Source: Cyclobacteriaceae bacterium (lineage in GTDB: Bacteria; Bacteroidota; Bacteroidia; Cytophagales; Cyclobacteriaceae). Taken from it: DNA of 48,038 nucleotides. The notes beneath the pieces are model-generated. The model did no database searches. It saw nothing but the letters and a program-made list of their open reading frames with translations, and was not told the DNA's origin. How positions within the stretch are numbered: position 1 is the stretch's first letter; each line of letters opens with the position of its first letter. The position numbers and the translations under genes are program-made. Of this stretch, positions 16,132 through 24,635 are shown one piece after another. The stretch is from assembly GCA_023151255.1 (NCBI GenBank), contig JAKLJG010000015.1:1-48038 (forward strand). The letters run 5' to 3'.

Positions 16132-17013
16132 ATGATTAAATCCACCATGAAAAACTTACTGCTGCTTTCATTTTACCTGATTGTACTGCCTGCATTGAGT
16201 CAGCAACCGCCCGGCACCGACATTTACCTGTTTGATTGGAATAAGAAAAAAGGAACAATTGTACTGGGCAATCCTGTAAATATTACCGCCCGCCCGGGCT
16301 ACGACAACCAGCCGTATTTCCATCCGGATAAACCGTTGCTATACTACGCTTCGGCCGATGTTACCGGCCGTACGGATATTCTGGAATACAATTATGAAAC
16401 TGGCATTACCCGAAAACTTACCGAAACACCTGAACGCGAGTACTCGCCTACGGTAACGCCCGACAAAAAATTTATCTCTTGCATCATTCAGCGCGACAAC
16501 GGTGCGCAGGATTTGGGCAAATACCCAATTGAAGGCGGAGAGCCCGTTGTGTTAATCAACAACCTTACCGTTGGTTACCACGCATGGATGGATAACAAGC
16601 GTGTGCTGACATTTATTTTACCGCAACCATTTACGTTACAACTGGTTGATGTGGAAACCGGTAAGGCCACTATCCTGGCCGAAAACATCGGCCGGTCATT
16701 ACACAAAATTCCAAAACAAGAGGCCATGAGCTTTGCTCAGCAACAGCCGGATAAAACCTGGATAATTAAAAAACTAAACTCCAACAACCTTTCCGTAACA
16801 GATCTGGCCGTGCTAACCACTGAAAAAGAGCCCCTGCTAACGTGGGCTCCAGATGGTACTTTACTACGCAGCATGGAAATGGAGATTTATTTTATGAAGC
16901 CTGGCAAGAATAACACTTGGAATAAAGTTGAGATTCAAAAGGCGTTATCGGGTATTTCAAGGATGGCGGTAAACCCGCAAGGCAACAAGATAGCAATTGT
17001 GGTTAGTGAGTGA
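16132..17013 (+). CDS. Exported TolB/DPP-like beta-propeller protein
   Basis: A ~290-aa protein with a signal peptide (MKNLLLLSFYLIVLPALS, cleavage after SQ). PD40/TolB-type strands recur: NQPYFHPDKPLLYYAS with a Thr-Asp-Ile strand after, EYSPTVTPDKKFISCI, and a GNKIAIVVSE end. Two ATGs (16132 and 16147) are possible; 16147 places the signal peptide directly at the start. It is divergent from the amidohydrolase 14860-16110 and might share its promoter region. Propeller proteins of this type act as ligand- or protein-binding modules; no catalytic residues were noticed. Confidence 0.78.
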   Translation: MIKSTMKNLLLLSFYLIVLPALSQQPPGTDIYLFDWNKKKGTIVLGNPVNITARPGYDNQPYFHPDKPLLYYASADVTGRTDILEYNYETGITRKLTETPEREYSPTVTPDKKFISCIIQRDNGAQDLGKYPIEGGEPVVLINNLTVGYHAWMDNKRVLTFILPQPFTLQLVDVETGKATILAENIGRSLHKIPKQEAMSFAQQQPDKTWIIKKLNSNNLSVTDLAVLTTEKEPLLTWAPDGTLLRSMEMEIYFMKPGKNNTWNKVEIQKALSGISRMAVNPQGNKIAIVVSE

Positions 17014-17026
17014 TCGGCTATCTTTA
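16997..17026 (+). promoter_or_regulatory. Possible promoter of the deoxynucleoside kinase gene
   Basis: TTG at 16997-16999 and TATCTTTA at 17019-17026 (7 of 8 to TAnnTTTG) are 19 nt apart, as in Bacteroidota promoters. They overlap the 3' end of the preceding gene and give a short leader before ATG 17044. Confidence 0.4.
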
Positions 17027-17043
17027 ACGCTTGCTTAAACTAA

Positions 17044-17673
17044 ATGAACCAACTCAAACATATCGCCATATGCGGAAACATCGGGTGCGGTAAAACCAGC
17101 CTGGTAGAAAAACTGAGTAAACACTACGGGTGGACGCCCCTGTACGAATCGGTTGACAAAAACCCCTACCTGCGCGATTTCTATAACGACATGACGCGCT
17201 GGGCTTTTCACCTGCAAATCTATTTTCTCAACAGTCGCTTCCGGCAGGTAAATGAAATACGTACCAACAAAAAAACCACCATTCAGGATCGCACCATTTA
17301 CGAAGACGCCTACATCTTTGCGGCCAACCTGCACGCCAGCGGCCATATTAACGACCGCGACTACCAGAGCTACCTCGATATTTTTAATTCGATGATAAAC
17401 TTTGTGCCGCCACCCGACCTGTTGATTTATTTGCGTTCCGACATCCCCAAACTGGTACGGCAAATTCAGAAACGCGGACGCGATTTTGAATACGCCATGC
17501 GACTTGATTACCTCAAAAACCTGAATGAATACTACGAAAAATGGATAAGCAACTACAAACTGGGCAGGCTGCTCATCATCAATACAAATGACCTGGATTT
17601 TGTTGAACGCATTGACGACTTTGCCGTTATTGTAAGTCGGGTTGACCTTGAATTGAATAACTTATTCACCTGA
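17044..17673 (+). CDS. Deoxynucleoside kinase (dGK/dAK type)
   Basis: A 209-aa P-loop kinase. Walker A is GNIGCGKT (residues 11-18). The substrate-binding DR motif is DRTIYEDAYIFA (Asp82-Arg83, with Glu87). The LID is rich in Arg (IQKRGRDFEYAMRLDYLKNLN), and EYYEKW follows. These features are those of the deoxyadenosine/deoxyguanosine kinase family, which phosphorylates deoxynucleosides for salvage in the cytoplasm. Length is typical. No partner gene lies beside it. Confidence 0.93.
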   Translation: MNQLKHIAICGNIGCGKTSLVEKLSKHYGWTPLYESVDKNPYLRDFYNDMTRWAFHLQIYFLNSRFRQVNEIRTNKKTTIQDRTIYEDAYIFAANLHASGHINDRDYQSYLDIFNSMINFVPPPDLLIYLRSDIPKLVRQIQKRGRDFEYAMRLDYLKNLNEYYEKWISNYKLGRLLIINTNDLDFVERIDDFAVIVSRVDLELNNLFT

Positions 17674-17745
17674 AATAACCATTCCTGTAACATCCGGCCA
17701 ATCATCTCGTTAATCAGAGCATCTTCATAATAAATTCAAACAGCT

Positions 17746-20700
17746 ATGAAATACCTCCTGCCCATACTCCTCAGCCTGATCATTCACGAACGCGCTTCGG
17801 CACAGGATGAAAAGAAGGAACCAATAGCAGATTCCGTAAAAAAAGAAAAACCAAAAAAGAAGAAAGATCTTCCGCTTGAAGCGGCTCGCAAGATAAAAAT
17901 CAAGAGCAACGAAGGCTCCTGGATGTCACTCGATGTGAGCCCCGATGGAAAAACCATTGTGTTTGATCTGCTGGGCGATTTGTACTTGCTGCCAATAACC
18001 GGTGGTAAAGCGCAACCCTTTATGAAAGGCATGGCCTTCGACTCGCACCCGCGCTTTAGCCCCGATGGCAAAAACATTCTCTTCATTTCTGACCGCAGCG
18101 GAGGTGAAAATGTATGGTACTTCTCACTCGATAAAAAAGATTCAACACAGGTAACCAAAGGCAATAACGACAACTACCAGTCGGCCGAGTGGACACCCGA
18201 TGGGCAATATATCGTTACCAGCAAGGGCCGGTTAAATCTGAAGCTGTGGCTGTACCATAAAGATGGTGGAGGTGGTGCACAACTCATCAGCCGGCCCGAC
18301 AACCTGAAAGTAATTGAACCGGCCTTCGGAAAAGACGAGCGGTATATCTGGTACGCACAACGCAACGGTGGCTGGAATTACAACGCCATGATGCCGCAAA
18401 TTCAATTAGGCGTGTATGATCGCGAGCGCGGTGAAACCGAACTAAAAACCTCACGGTACGGTTCAGCCTTTACGCCAACTTTATCGCCCGATGGCAAATG
18501 GCTGGTTTATGGCAGCCGCTATAATGAACACACAGGTCTGGTGCTTCGCAACCTGGACAGTGGTGAAGAGCGGTGGCTGGCCTACCCTGTACAGCGCGAT
18601 GAGCAGGAGTCTATCGGCACGCTGGGTATGCTGCCGGCCATGTCGTTCACGCCCGACAGCAAAGAACTGGTTGCTTCGTATGGCGGCAAACTCTGGCGTA
18701 TCCCTGTTGGCGGTGGCAGCGCCATTGAAATTCCTTTTGAGATTGACACCGAAGTAGAACTGGGTCCGCAACTGGATTTTAAATATCCGGTTACAGACGA
18801 TCCCACATTTGTTGTTACACAAATCCGCGACCCACAGGTTTCGCCAGATGGCAAGCGAGTTGCCTTTACTGCGTTAAACCGGCTTTACATTATGGACTTA
18901 CCCAATGGCACACCCAAACGTGTAAGCGCTTTTAATTTCACTGAAGCACAACCGGTATGGAGTCCGGATGGTAATCAACTGGCTTGGGTAAGCTGGGAAG
19001 GAAACGGTGGACACATTTATAAGTACAACTACAAAGCCAAAGCCCCGGCAGTTCAGAAACTTACCACAGCACCGGCACTTTACAGCAACTTGTCGTGGTC
19101 GTACAAAAACAACCGCCTGGTGTTTGAGGTGTCGCCTCCGCAGTACTTCAAAGATCAGGATGGACCTGCCGGATTTGCCGAACGCAGTATCGGCTGGATT
19201 TCGGCTGATGGCGGAATGGTAACGATTGTTGATAAGGCACGCGGAAGGCATACCCCGCACTTTACCAGAAATGACGACCGCATTTATCTGTCGCATGGCC
19301 AAAAAGGATTAGTATCCATCCGGTGGGATGGTACTGATGAAAAGGGACACGTTAAAGTTACCGGTATCACCACCTTCGGCATGTCAGCCAAACACCATTG
19401 TATGATGGTGGAGAGTGAACAGGAGCCAACACCGCAGCCTTCGCCCGCAGCCGTTATTCTGATGGCCCCGGAAGGGGATAAGGCGCTGGCGCAAATCAAC
19501 AACGAAGTATACGTGGTTACAGTGCCTAAAACCGGTGGCGAAACTCCAACCATTTCTGTTGCTGATGCAGCCAGTGCGCAATTCCCGTCACGTAAACTAA
19601 CTAAACTTGGTGGTGAATTTCCCTCGTGGGGAAGTTCCGGTAAAGTGGTGCACTGGTCATTGGGTAATGCCTTGTTTTCATTCAACCTTGATTCAGCCCA
19701 GGCCAAAGAACTTGAGTTGAAGAAGAAAAAAGCGGAAGAAGAAAAATTGAAAGAGCAGGGAAAAGGCGAACACAAAAAGGAAAATGACAAGCCCGAAAAA
19801 AATGGCGATAAAAAAGAAGAGAACAAAGACGAAGGGTATAAGCCGGCTGAAGTGCGCATTAAGGTAAACGTGCCGCGCGATATCCCAAAATCGAAAGTGC
19901 TGTTGCAGAATGCCCGCATCATTACCATGAAAGGCAATGAAATTATTGAAAATGGCGATCTGCTCATTGACAACAACCGGATAAAACAAGTTGGGCCTGC
20001 CGGCTCCATCAGTGTGGATGGCACCGTACAAAAACTGGATATGCGAGGCAAAACTATTATCCCCGGCTTTGTTGACACCCACTCACACATGTGGCCGGCA
20101 TGGGGTATCCACAAAAGTGAAATCTGGATGTACCTGGCCAACCTTGCTTACGGAGTAACTACCACGCGTGATCCGCAAACCGCTACAACCGATGTGCTAA
20201 CGTATGCCGATATGGTTGAGGCCGGGCAGATACTGGGACCCCGTGTTTACTCTACCGGGCCGGGTGTTGGCTTCTGGGCTTACAATATTAAAGATGCCGA
20301 CCAGGCCAAGGATATTTTAAAGCAATACTCCGATTACTATAACACCAAGTATATTAAAATGTATTTGGTAGGAAACCGCCAACAACGCCAGTGGGTTATC
20401 CAGGCCGCGCATGAACAAAAACTAATGCCTACCACCGAAGGCGGGCTCAACATTAAATTGAACATGACACAGATTATTGACGGCTATCCGGGTCATGAAC
20501 ATGCGTTTCCGGTTTATCCGTTGTATAAAGATTTCACCACCTTCGTGGCGGAATCAGGAACTACGTATACACCAACGTTGCTGGTAGCCTATGGCGGGCC
20601 ATTTGCCGAAAACTACTATTGGGCAACCGAGAATCCGACTAAAGATGAAAAGCTGAACCGCTTTACACACAAAACCGAACTCGACTCAAAGACAAGACGG

Positions 20701-21141
20701 GTTAACAGCTGGTTTATTTACGAAGAGCACGTATTCCCCGATCATGGAAAGTTTGTAAAGGATCTTGTTGAAGCAGGCGGCAAAGCAGGTGTTGGTTCGC
20801 ATGGCGAGATGCAGGGCATCGGGTTTCACTGGGAGTTATGGTCTATGGCATCGGGCGGCTTATCCAACCACGATGCGTTAAAGGTAGCTACCATTCATGG
20901 CGCAAAAGGATTGGGTTTGGATGGCGACCTGGGCAGCATTGAGGCCGGCAAACTTGCCGACCTGATTATTCTTGATAAAAATCCGCTGGAGAATATACGC
21001 AACACCAACACCATCAGTAAAGTGGTAAAGAATGGCCGGATATACGATGGCAACACGCTTGAGGAAACCCTCACCGGCAAGCAAAAACCCACTTTTGAGT
21101 GGCAACAGAAAAAGCCGGAAAACGTGCCGGGTATCCGCTAA
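17746..21141 (+). CDS. Fusion of TolB-like propeller and metal-dependent amidohydrolase
   Basis: An 1131-aa exported protein. A short signal peptide (MKYLLPILLSLIIHERASAQ) is followed by a Lys/Glu-rich segment, then PD40/TolB propeller repeats over about residues 50-640 (LDVSPDGKTIVF, HPRFSPDGKNILFISD, TPTLSPDGKWLVY). A highly charged Lys/Glu linker covers about residues 650-700. The amidohydrolase domain follows with HSH at His779/His781 (FVDTHSHMWP). Later motifs include GHEHAFPVYP, a Gly-Ser-His-Gly-Glu stretch in VGSHGEMQGIG, and LADLIILDKNPLENI. It is likely periplasmic; the substrate is unknown. A strong hairpin terminator follows. Confidence 0.92.
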   Translation: MKYLLPILLSLIIHERASAQDEKKEPIADSVKKEKPKKKKDLPLEAARKIKIKSNEGSWMSLDVSPDGKTIVFDLLGDLYLLPITGGKAQPFMKGMAFDSHPRFSPDGKNILFISDRSGGENVWYFSLDKKDSTQVTKGNNDNYQSAEWTPDGQYIVTSKGRLNLKLWLYHKDGGGGAQLISRPDNLKVIEPAFGKDERYIWYAQRNGGWNYNAMMPQIQLGVYDRERGETELKTSRYGSAFTPTLSPDGKWLVYGSRYNEHTGLVLRNLDSGEERWLAYPVQRDEQESIGTLGMLPAMSFTPDSKELVASYGGKLWRIPVGGGSAIEIPFEIDTEVELGPQLDFKYPVTDDPTFVVTQIRDPQVSPDGKRVAFTALNRLYIMDLPNGTPKRVSAFNFTEAQPVWSPDGNQLAWVSWEGNGGHIYKYNYKAKAPAVQKLTTAPALYSNLSWSYKNNRLVFEVSPPQYFKDQDGPAGFAERSIGWISADGGMVTIVDKARGRHTPHFTRNDDRIYLSHGQKGLVSIRWDGTDEKGHVKVTGITTFGMSAKHHCMMVESEQEPTPQPSPAAVILMAPEGDKALAQINNEVYVVTVPKTGGETPTISVADAASAQFPSRKLTKLGGEFPSWGSSGKVVHWSLGNALFSFNLDSAQAKELELKKKKAEEEKLKEQGKGEHKKENDKPEKNGDKKEENKDEGYKPAEVRIKVNVPRDIPKSKVLLQNARIITMKGNEIIENGDLLIDNNRIKQVGPAGSISVDGTVQKLDMRGKTIIPGFVDTHSHMWPAWGIHKSEIWMYLANLAYGVTTTRDPQTATTDVLTYADMVEAGQILGPRVYSTGPGVGFWAYNIKDADQAKDILKQYSDYYNTKYIKMYLVGNRQQRQWVIQAAHEQKLMPTTEGGLNIKLNMTQIIDGYPGHEHAFPVYPLYKDFTTFVAESGTTYTPTLLVAYGGPFAENYYWATENPTKDEKLNRFTHKTELDSKTRRVNSWFIYEEHVFPDHGKFVKDLVEAGGKAGVGSHGEMQGIGFHWELWSMASGGLSNHDALKVATIHGAKGLGLDGDLGSIEAGKLADLIILDKNPLENIRNTNTISKVVKNGRIYDGNTLEETLTGKQKPTFEWQQKKPENVPGIR

Positions 21142-21143
21142 TC

Positions 21144-21180
21144 AAAAATCCCTGCACCAGGTGCCGGGGTTTTTATTTTC
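21144..21180 (+). terminator. Rho-independent terminator after the propeller-amidohydrolase gene
   Basis: Stem AAAAATCCCTGCAC, loop CAG, then GTGCCGGGGTTTTT with one mismatch and one wobble, followed by a T-rich run. It begins 3 nt after the stop codon. Confidence 0.75.
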
Positions 21181-21207
21181 TGCTTATAAGTTCGTTACAT
21201 TCGCTTT

Positions 21208-21729
21208 GTGAAACGCTGGGGCGCCATTCTGTTTCTGTCTCTTCTCGCATTAAACTTTGCGGGCATTTATTTCTATTTCGCCTTCAGGTTAATGCACATC
21301 AGGAACGAAATGCGGGCGGCATTAAAAACCATGCCTGAGGAGCGCCTGACTAAACTGGTTTTAACAGAATCGGACTTCTTCCGCTCAAAGGTTGAAGAAC
21401 ACGAAATAAAAATTGATGGTAGAATGTATGACATCGCCCGTCTTCAATATGCCGGTGGAAAGGTAATCGTTTGGTGTCTTCATGATGAAGCGGAGGATAA
21501 CCTGCTCGCTTTTCTTGATGCAGTTTCAAACCGTGCGCATCAGGACTCAACCCCAGTTCCGCAATCTATACTGCAGTTTCTTTCCCTTACCTTTTTGGTG
21601 CCTGAATTTCAGTTACCACTTTCATACACGGCTGCTGCAAAAACAGAAACAACCTATCGCCTACCGGTGTACTCTATACTCGTACCAATTCAAAGCCCAC
21701 CACCACGCGCTAAATATTTCTTCACCTAG
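21208..21729 (+). CDS. Small membrane-anchored protein upstream of TonB receptor
   Basis: A 173-aa protein starting at GTG 21208, with an N-terminal hydrophobic segment (WGAILFLSLLALNFAGIYFYFAF) and a charged extracytoplasmic domain that includes KLVLTESDFFRSKVEEHEIK and HDEAEDNLLAFLDAV. The C-terminal third is Pro/Tyr-rich. It ends 57 nt before the receptor gene, in the same direction, so it is likely cotranscribed. I do not recognise the family. Its position suggests an accessory role in uptake, which is an inference from the neighbourhood. Confidence 0.65.
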   Translation: MKRWGAILFLSLLALNFAGIYFYFAFRLMHIRNEMRAALKTMPEERLTKLVLTESDFFRSKVEEHEIKIDGRMYDIARLQYAGGKVIVWCLHDEAEDNLLAFLDAVSNRAHQDSTPVPQSILQFLSLTFLVPEFQLPLSYTAAAKTETTYRLPVYSILVPIQSPPPRAKYFFT

Positions 21730-21786
21730 TAAGATCAGCAGCAATTTCTTGCTGATAAATTTTCCATTCATTAATCCAATTATCGA

Positions 21787-24009
21787 ATGAGGCACATCAG
21801 TACCCTTTTGGTGTTGATGTTGGTTTACTTCTTTCCTGTTTATGCGCAGGAACAAAATGATACAACCTACATCAATCCGAAAAATTTTATTCTTGACGAA
21901 ACGGTTATTTCGGCAAGCCGGTGGGAGCAGAATATCCGGGAGGTTCCTAACCGCATTGCAAAAATCAGCGCGGCTACTATTCAGTTTCAAAATCCGCAAA
22001 CCGCGGCTGATCTGTTGGGCGCATCGAACCAGGTGTTTATTCAGAAGAGCCAACTTGGCGGAGGCAGCCCGATGATCCGCGGATTTGCTACCAGCCGTGT
22101 ATTGCTGGTAATTGATGGCGTGCGGATGAACAACGCAATCTTCCGGAGCGGCAACGTGCAAAACGTTATCTCGCTGGATGCAAGCACCATTGACGAATCG
22201 GAGGTAATCTTTGGTCCGGGCTCGGTTATCTATGGCAGCGATGCCATTGGCGGGGTGATGGACTTTCACACGTTAACACCCCGGTTTTCTGAAAACGGGA
22301 AACTCCGGTATAACGCGAACGCTTTCAGCCGGTATTCATCAGCCAACAACGAAGCTACCAACCACCTTAACTTTACCCTTGGTTCTAAGAGGTGGTCGTG
22401 GGTGGCGGCTTATACCCGCTCCAATTATGACGATTTACTTATGGGCAGCAAGGGGCCGGAGGAATACCTACGGCCTGACTTTCAACGAAGAGTAAACAAC
22501 ACCGACTCTGTTTTTGTGAATAGCAATCCAAGGCTTCAGGTACCTACCGGGTACAGTCAGGAAAACATTTTGCAAAAACTGGCCTTCCGCCCGCTTGCCA
22601 ACTTAACCCTGATGTACGCTTTTCATTACTCCGGAACATCGGACGTACCCCGGTACGACAGGCTGCTGGTAAAACGATCAAACGGAGATTTTGCATCGGC
22701 CGAGTGGTATTATGGTCCGCAAAAATGGCAGATGCACCAACTGCAGGTATCAGCAGATGAGCCTACAGCTATTTGGGACCACGCCCGATTTACGGTGGCT
22801 TACCAGGATTATAACGAAAGCCGCCACACCCGAAACTTTGGTTCCTCAAACCGCACCAATCGGTTTGAAAATGTGAAGGCCATTTCGGTTAATGCCGATA
22901 TCGATAAAGACCTGTCTGACCGGACGAAGCTTTTCTATGGGCTTGAGTATGTAGACAATAAAGTGGGTTCAACGGCCTTTCGTGAAAACATCAACAATGG
23001 CACTGTCTCCACCGCCACCACCCGCTACCCGGATGGTTCAACCTGGCAATCCATTGCCGGGTATGCCAGTGTCCGCTACAACCTCAGCGATCAATTTCTG
23101 CTGAACGGAAGTGCACGGGTAACCAACGTTCAAACCGAGGCACTGTTCGATACGACCTTGTTTGATTTTCCATTCGTTTCCGCCAGCCTGAACAACACTT
23201 CGCTTAACGGTAGTGTGGGGCTGGTGTATAATCCTAATCCGGATTGGAAGTTTTATACCAATCTATCCTCCGGCTTCCGCGCTCCCAATGTTGATGACAT
23301 CGGCAAGGTGTTCGATTCACAGCCCGGTAGCGTGGTGGTTCCCAATCCAAACCTTGAGCCGGAGTTGGCCTATAATTCGGAAATCGGAGCGACTGGTCGC
23401 ATCGGAGCAGTAGAAGTGGATGTTGCCGCTTATTATACAATCATTGATAATGCCATAGCCCGTGCCACGGATACGTTTAACGGGGCCGATAGCATCGTTT
23501 TTGATGGTGTGTTAAGTGCTGTACTCTCCCAGCAGAATATCAGCTCAGTAAAAGTAGCCGGGTTTCAGGTTGGCTTGCGTTGGAACATTGCGCGATACTG
23601 GTTGCTAACGTCTCATCTCAATTATCAAAAAGGTAAAGAAACCTATCCGGGCAGTAGCGAAACCTATTCGCCTACCCACGTTGCGCCCTTGTTTGGCGCT
23701 ACGCATTTGGTTTTTACCCGGCATGATTTGCGGGTTGACTTGTACTCGGTTTACAATGGCAAGATCAGCTACGATAACCTTGCATTATCCGAAAGGGCCG
23801 ATGCACACCTGTATGCGAAGGATGCCAATGGCAATCCGTACGCACCTTCATGGTGGACTTTGAACCTGAAGACTTCATTTCAGGCGGCAACCTATTTAAC
23901 TGTGGATGCCGGTATTGAAAACCTGCTCGACAAGCGTTACCGCCCGTATGCTTCAGGCATATCGGCACCCGGCCGCAATGCAATTATTACCTTACGGCTT
24001 AAAATTTAA
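21787..24009 (+). CDS. TonB-dependent outer-membrane receptor, heme/hemophore-type
   Basis: A 740-aa receptor with a signal peptide (cleavage near VYAQ), a TonB-box-like region (ETVISASRWEQ), a plug domain (about residues 45-160, with GFATSRVLLVIDGVRMNN and GPGSVIYGSDAIGGVM) and a C-terminal beta-barrel ending in RNAIITLRLKI. The FRAP box (497-500) and NPNL box (520-523) of heme receptors are both present, but no His lies between them, where heme receptors usually carry a ligand His. The barrel ends IENLLDKRYRPYASG, as usual. It is probably a heme, siderophore or metal-complex importer; substrate unproven. The PepSY gene follows. Confidence 0.92.
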   Translation: MRHISTLLVLMLVYFFPVYAQEQNDTTYINPKNFILDETVISASRWEQNIREVPNRIAKISAATIQFQNPQTAADLLGASNQVFIQKSQLGGGSPMIRGFATSRVLLVIDGVRMNNAIFRSGNVQNVISLDASTIDESEVIFGPGSVIYGSDAIGGVMDFHTLTPRFSENGKLRYNANAFSRYSSANNEATNHLNFTLGSKRWSWVAAYTRSNYDDLLMGSKGPEEYLRPDFQRRVNNTDSVFVNSNPRLQVPTGYSQENILQKLAFRPLANLTLMYAFHYSGTSDVPRYDRLLVKRSNGDFASAEWYYGPQKWQMHQLQVSADEPTAIWDHARFTVAYQDYNESRHTRNFGSSNRTNRFENVKAISVNADIDKDLSDRTKLFYGLEYVDNKVGSTAFRENINNGTVSTATTRYPDGSTWQSIAGYASVRYNLSDQFLLNGSARVTNVQTEALFDTTLFDFPFVSASLNNTSLNGSVGLVYNPNPDWKFYTNLSSGFRAPNVDDIGKVFDSQPGSVVVPNPNLEPELAYNSEIGATGRIGAVEVDVAAYYTIIDNAIARATDTFNGADSIVFDGVLSAVLSQQNISSVKVAGFQVGLRWNIARYWLLTSHLNYQKGKETYPGSSETYSPTHVAPLFGATHLVFTRHDLRVDLYSVYNGKISYDNLALSERADAHLYAKDANGNPYAPSWWTLNLKTSFQAATYLTVDAGIENLLDKRYRPYASGISAPGRNAIITLRLKI

Positions 24010-24018
24010 AAACCTCCG

Positions 24019-24047
24019 GACCTGTCAGGTTAAAAACCTGACAGGTC
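24019..24047. repeat. Perfect 13-bp palindrome between receptor and PepSY genes
   Basis: GACCTGTCAGGTT, a 3-nt loop AAA, and its exact reverse complement. It lies 10 nt after the receptor stop and 12 nt before the PepSY ATG. No T-run follows on the plus strand, so it is not a typical terminator. It may be a dispersed intergenic palindrome, a REP-like element, or a processing or attenuation site. Confidence 0.7.
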
Positions 24048-24059
24048 TTAGAAAAAAAG

Positions 24060-24635
24060 ATGAACGAAAACAAAAACATTGTCCGCCTCACCCGCTTCTA
24101 CCGGAAAATCCATAAGTGGATTGGTATGTTTCTTTTTATCTTCTTTTTCTTCATTTCGGTTACCGGACTGTTGCTGGGCTGGAAAAAGCACTCCGGTGGA
24201 TTAATCCTTCCGAAAACTGAGAAGGGTATTTCTACAAATATGAAAGACTGGCTTTCGTACGATAGCCTACATACCATCGCCATCAACGCCTTGCACGATT
24301 CATTTCCGGAAAATCTTTCTCCGGTACTGGATCGGATTGACGCCCGTCCTGATAAAGGCATTGTAAAATTTGTATTCAAAAATCATTATACTGAAATTCA
24401 ACTGGACTGTACAACCGGCAAAGTACTTGCAGTTAATATTCGTACATCCGATATCATTGAGCAAATTCATGACGGGTCAATACTTGATGTTGCTTTCAAC
24501 ACCAGCGATGGGCAAATTAAACTGGGTTACACTACCCTTACCGGAATAAGCCTGTTGCTGCTAACCGTTACCGGATTTTTCTTGTGGTATAATCCCATCC
24601 TGATAAGGAATAAAAAAGAAAAAAATCAGGCCTGA
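24060..24635 (+). CDS. PepSY-associated membrane protein
   Basis: A 191-aa protein with two membrane helices: residues ~19-42 (WIGMFLFIFFFFISVTGLLL, preceded by the RKIHKW signature typical of PepSY_TM proteins) and ~160-180 (GISLLLLTVTGFFLWYNP). Between them is a PepSY-like periplasmic region of about 120 residues. PepSY_TM proteins accompany TonB receptors for siderophores and heme, where ferric-ion reduction has been proposed. It overlaps the convergent GH3 gene by 10 nt at the 3' end. Confidence 0.85.
   Translation: MNENKNIVRLTRFYRKIHKWIGMFLFIFFFFISVTGLLLGWKKHSGGLILPKTEKGISTNMKDWLSYDSLHTIAINALHDSFPENLSPVLDRIDARPDKGIVKFVFKNHYTEIQLDCTTGKVLAVNIRTSDIIEQIHDGSILDVAFNTSDGQIKLGYTTLTGISLLLLTVTGFFLWYNPILIRNKKEKNQA

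Noticed and set aside
19284-20141. 285-codon open frame antisense to the propeller-amidohydrolase gene
   Set aside because: It is opposite a well-conserved domain, is Ser/Pro/Phe-rich as antisense frames of such genes are, and has no recognisable domain or signal.
21730-21786. Hairpin ATCAGCA / TGCTGAT before the TonB receptor as a terminator or riboswitch
   Set aside because: Only a 7-bp stem with a weak A/T tail; it lies between two genes that look cotranscribed, so no clear call was possible.
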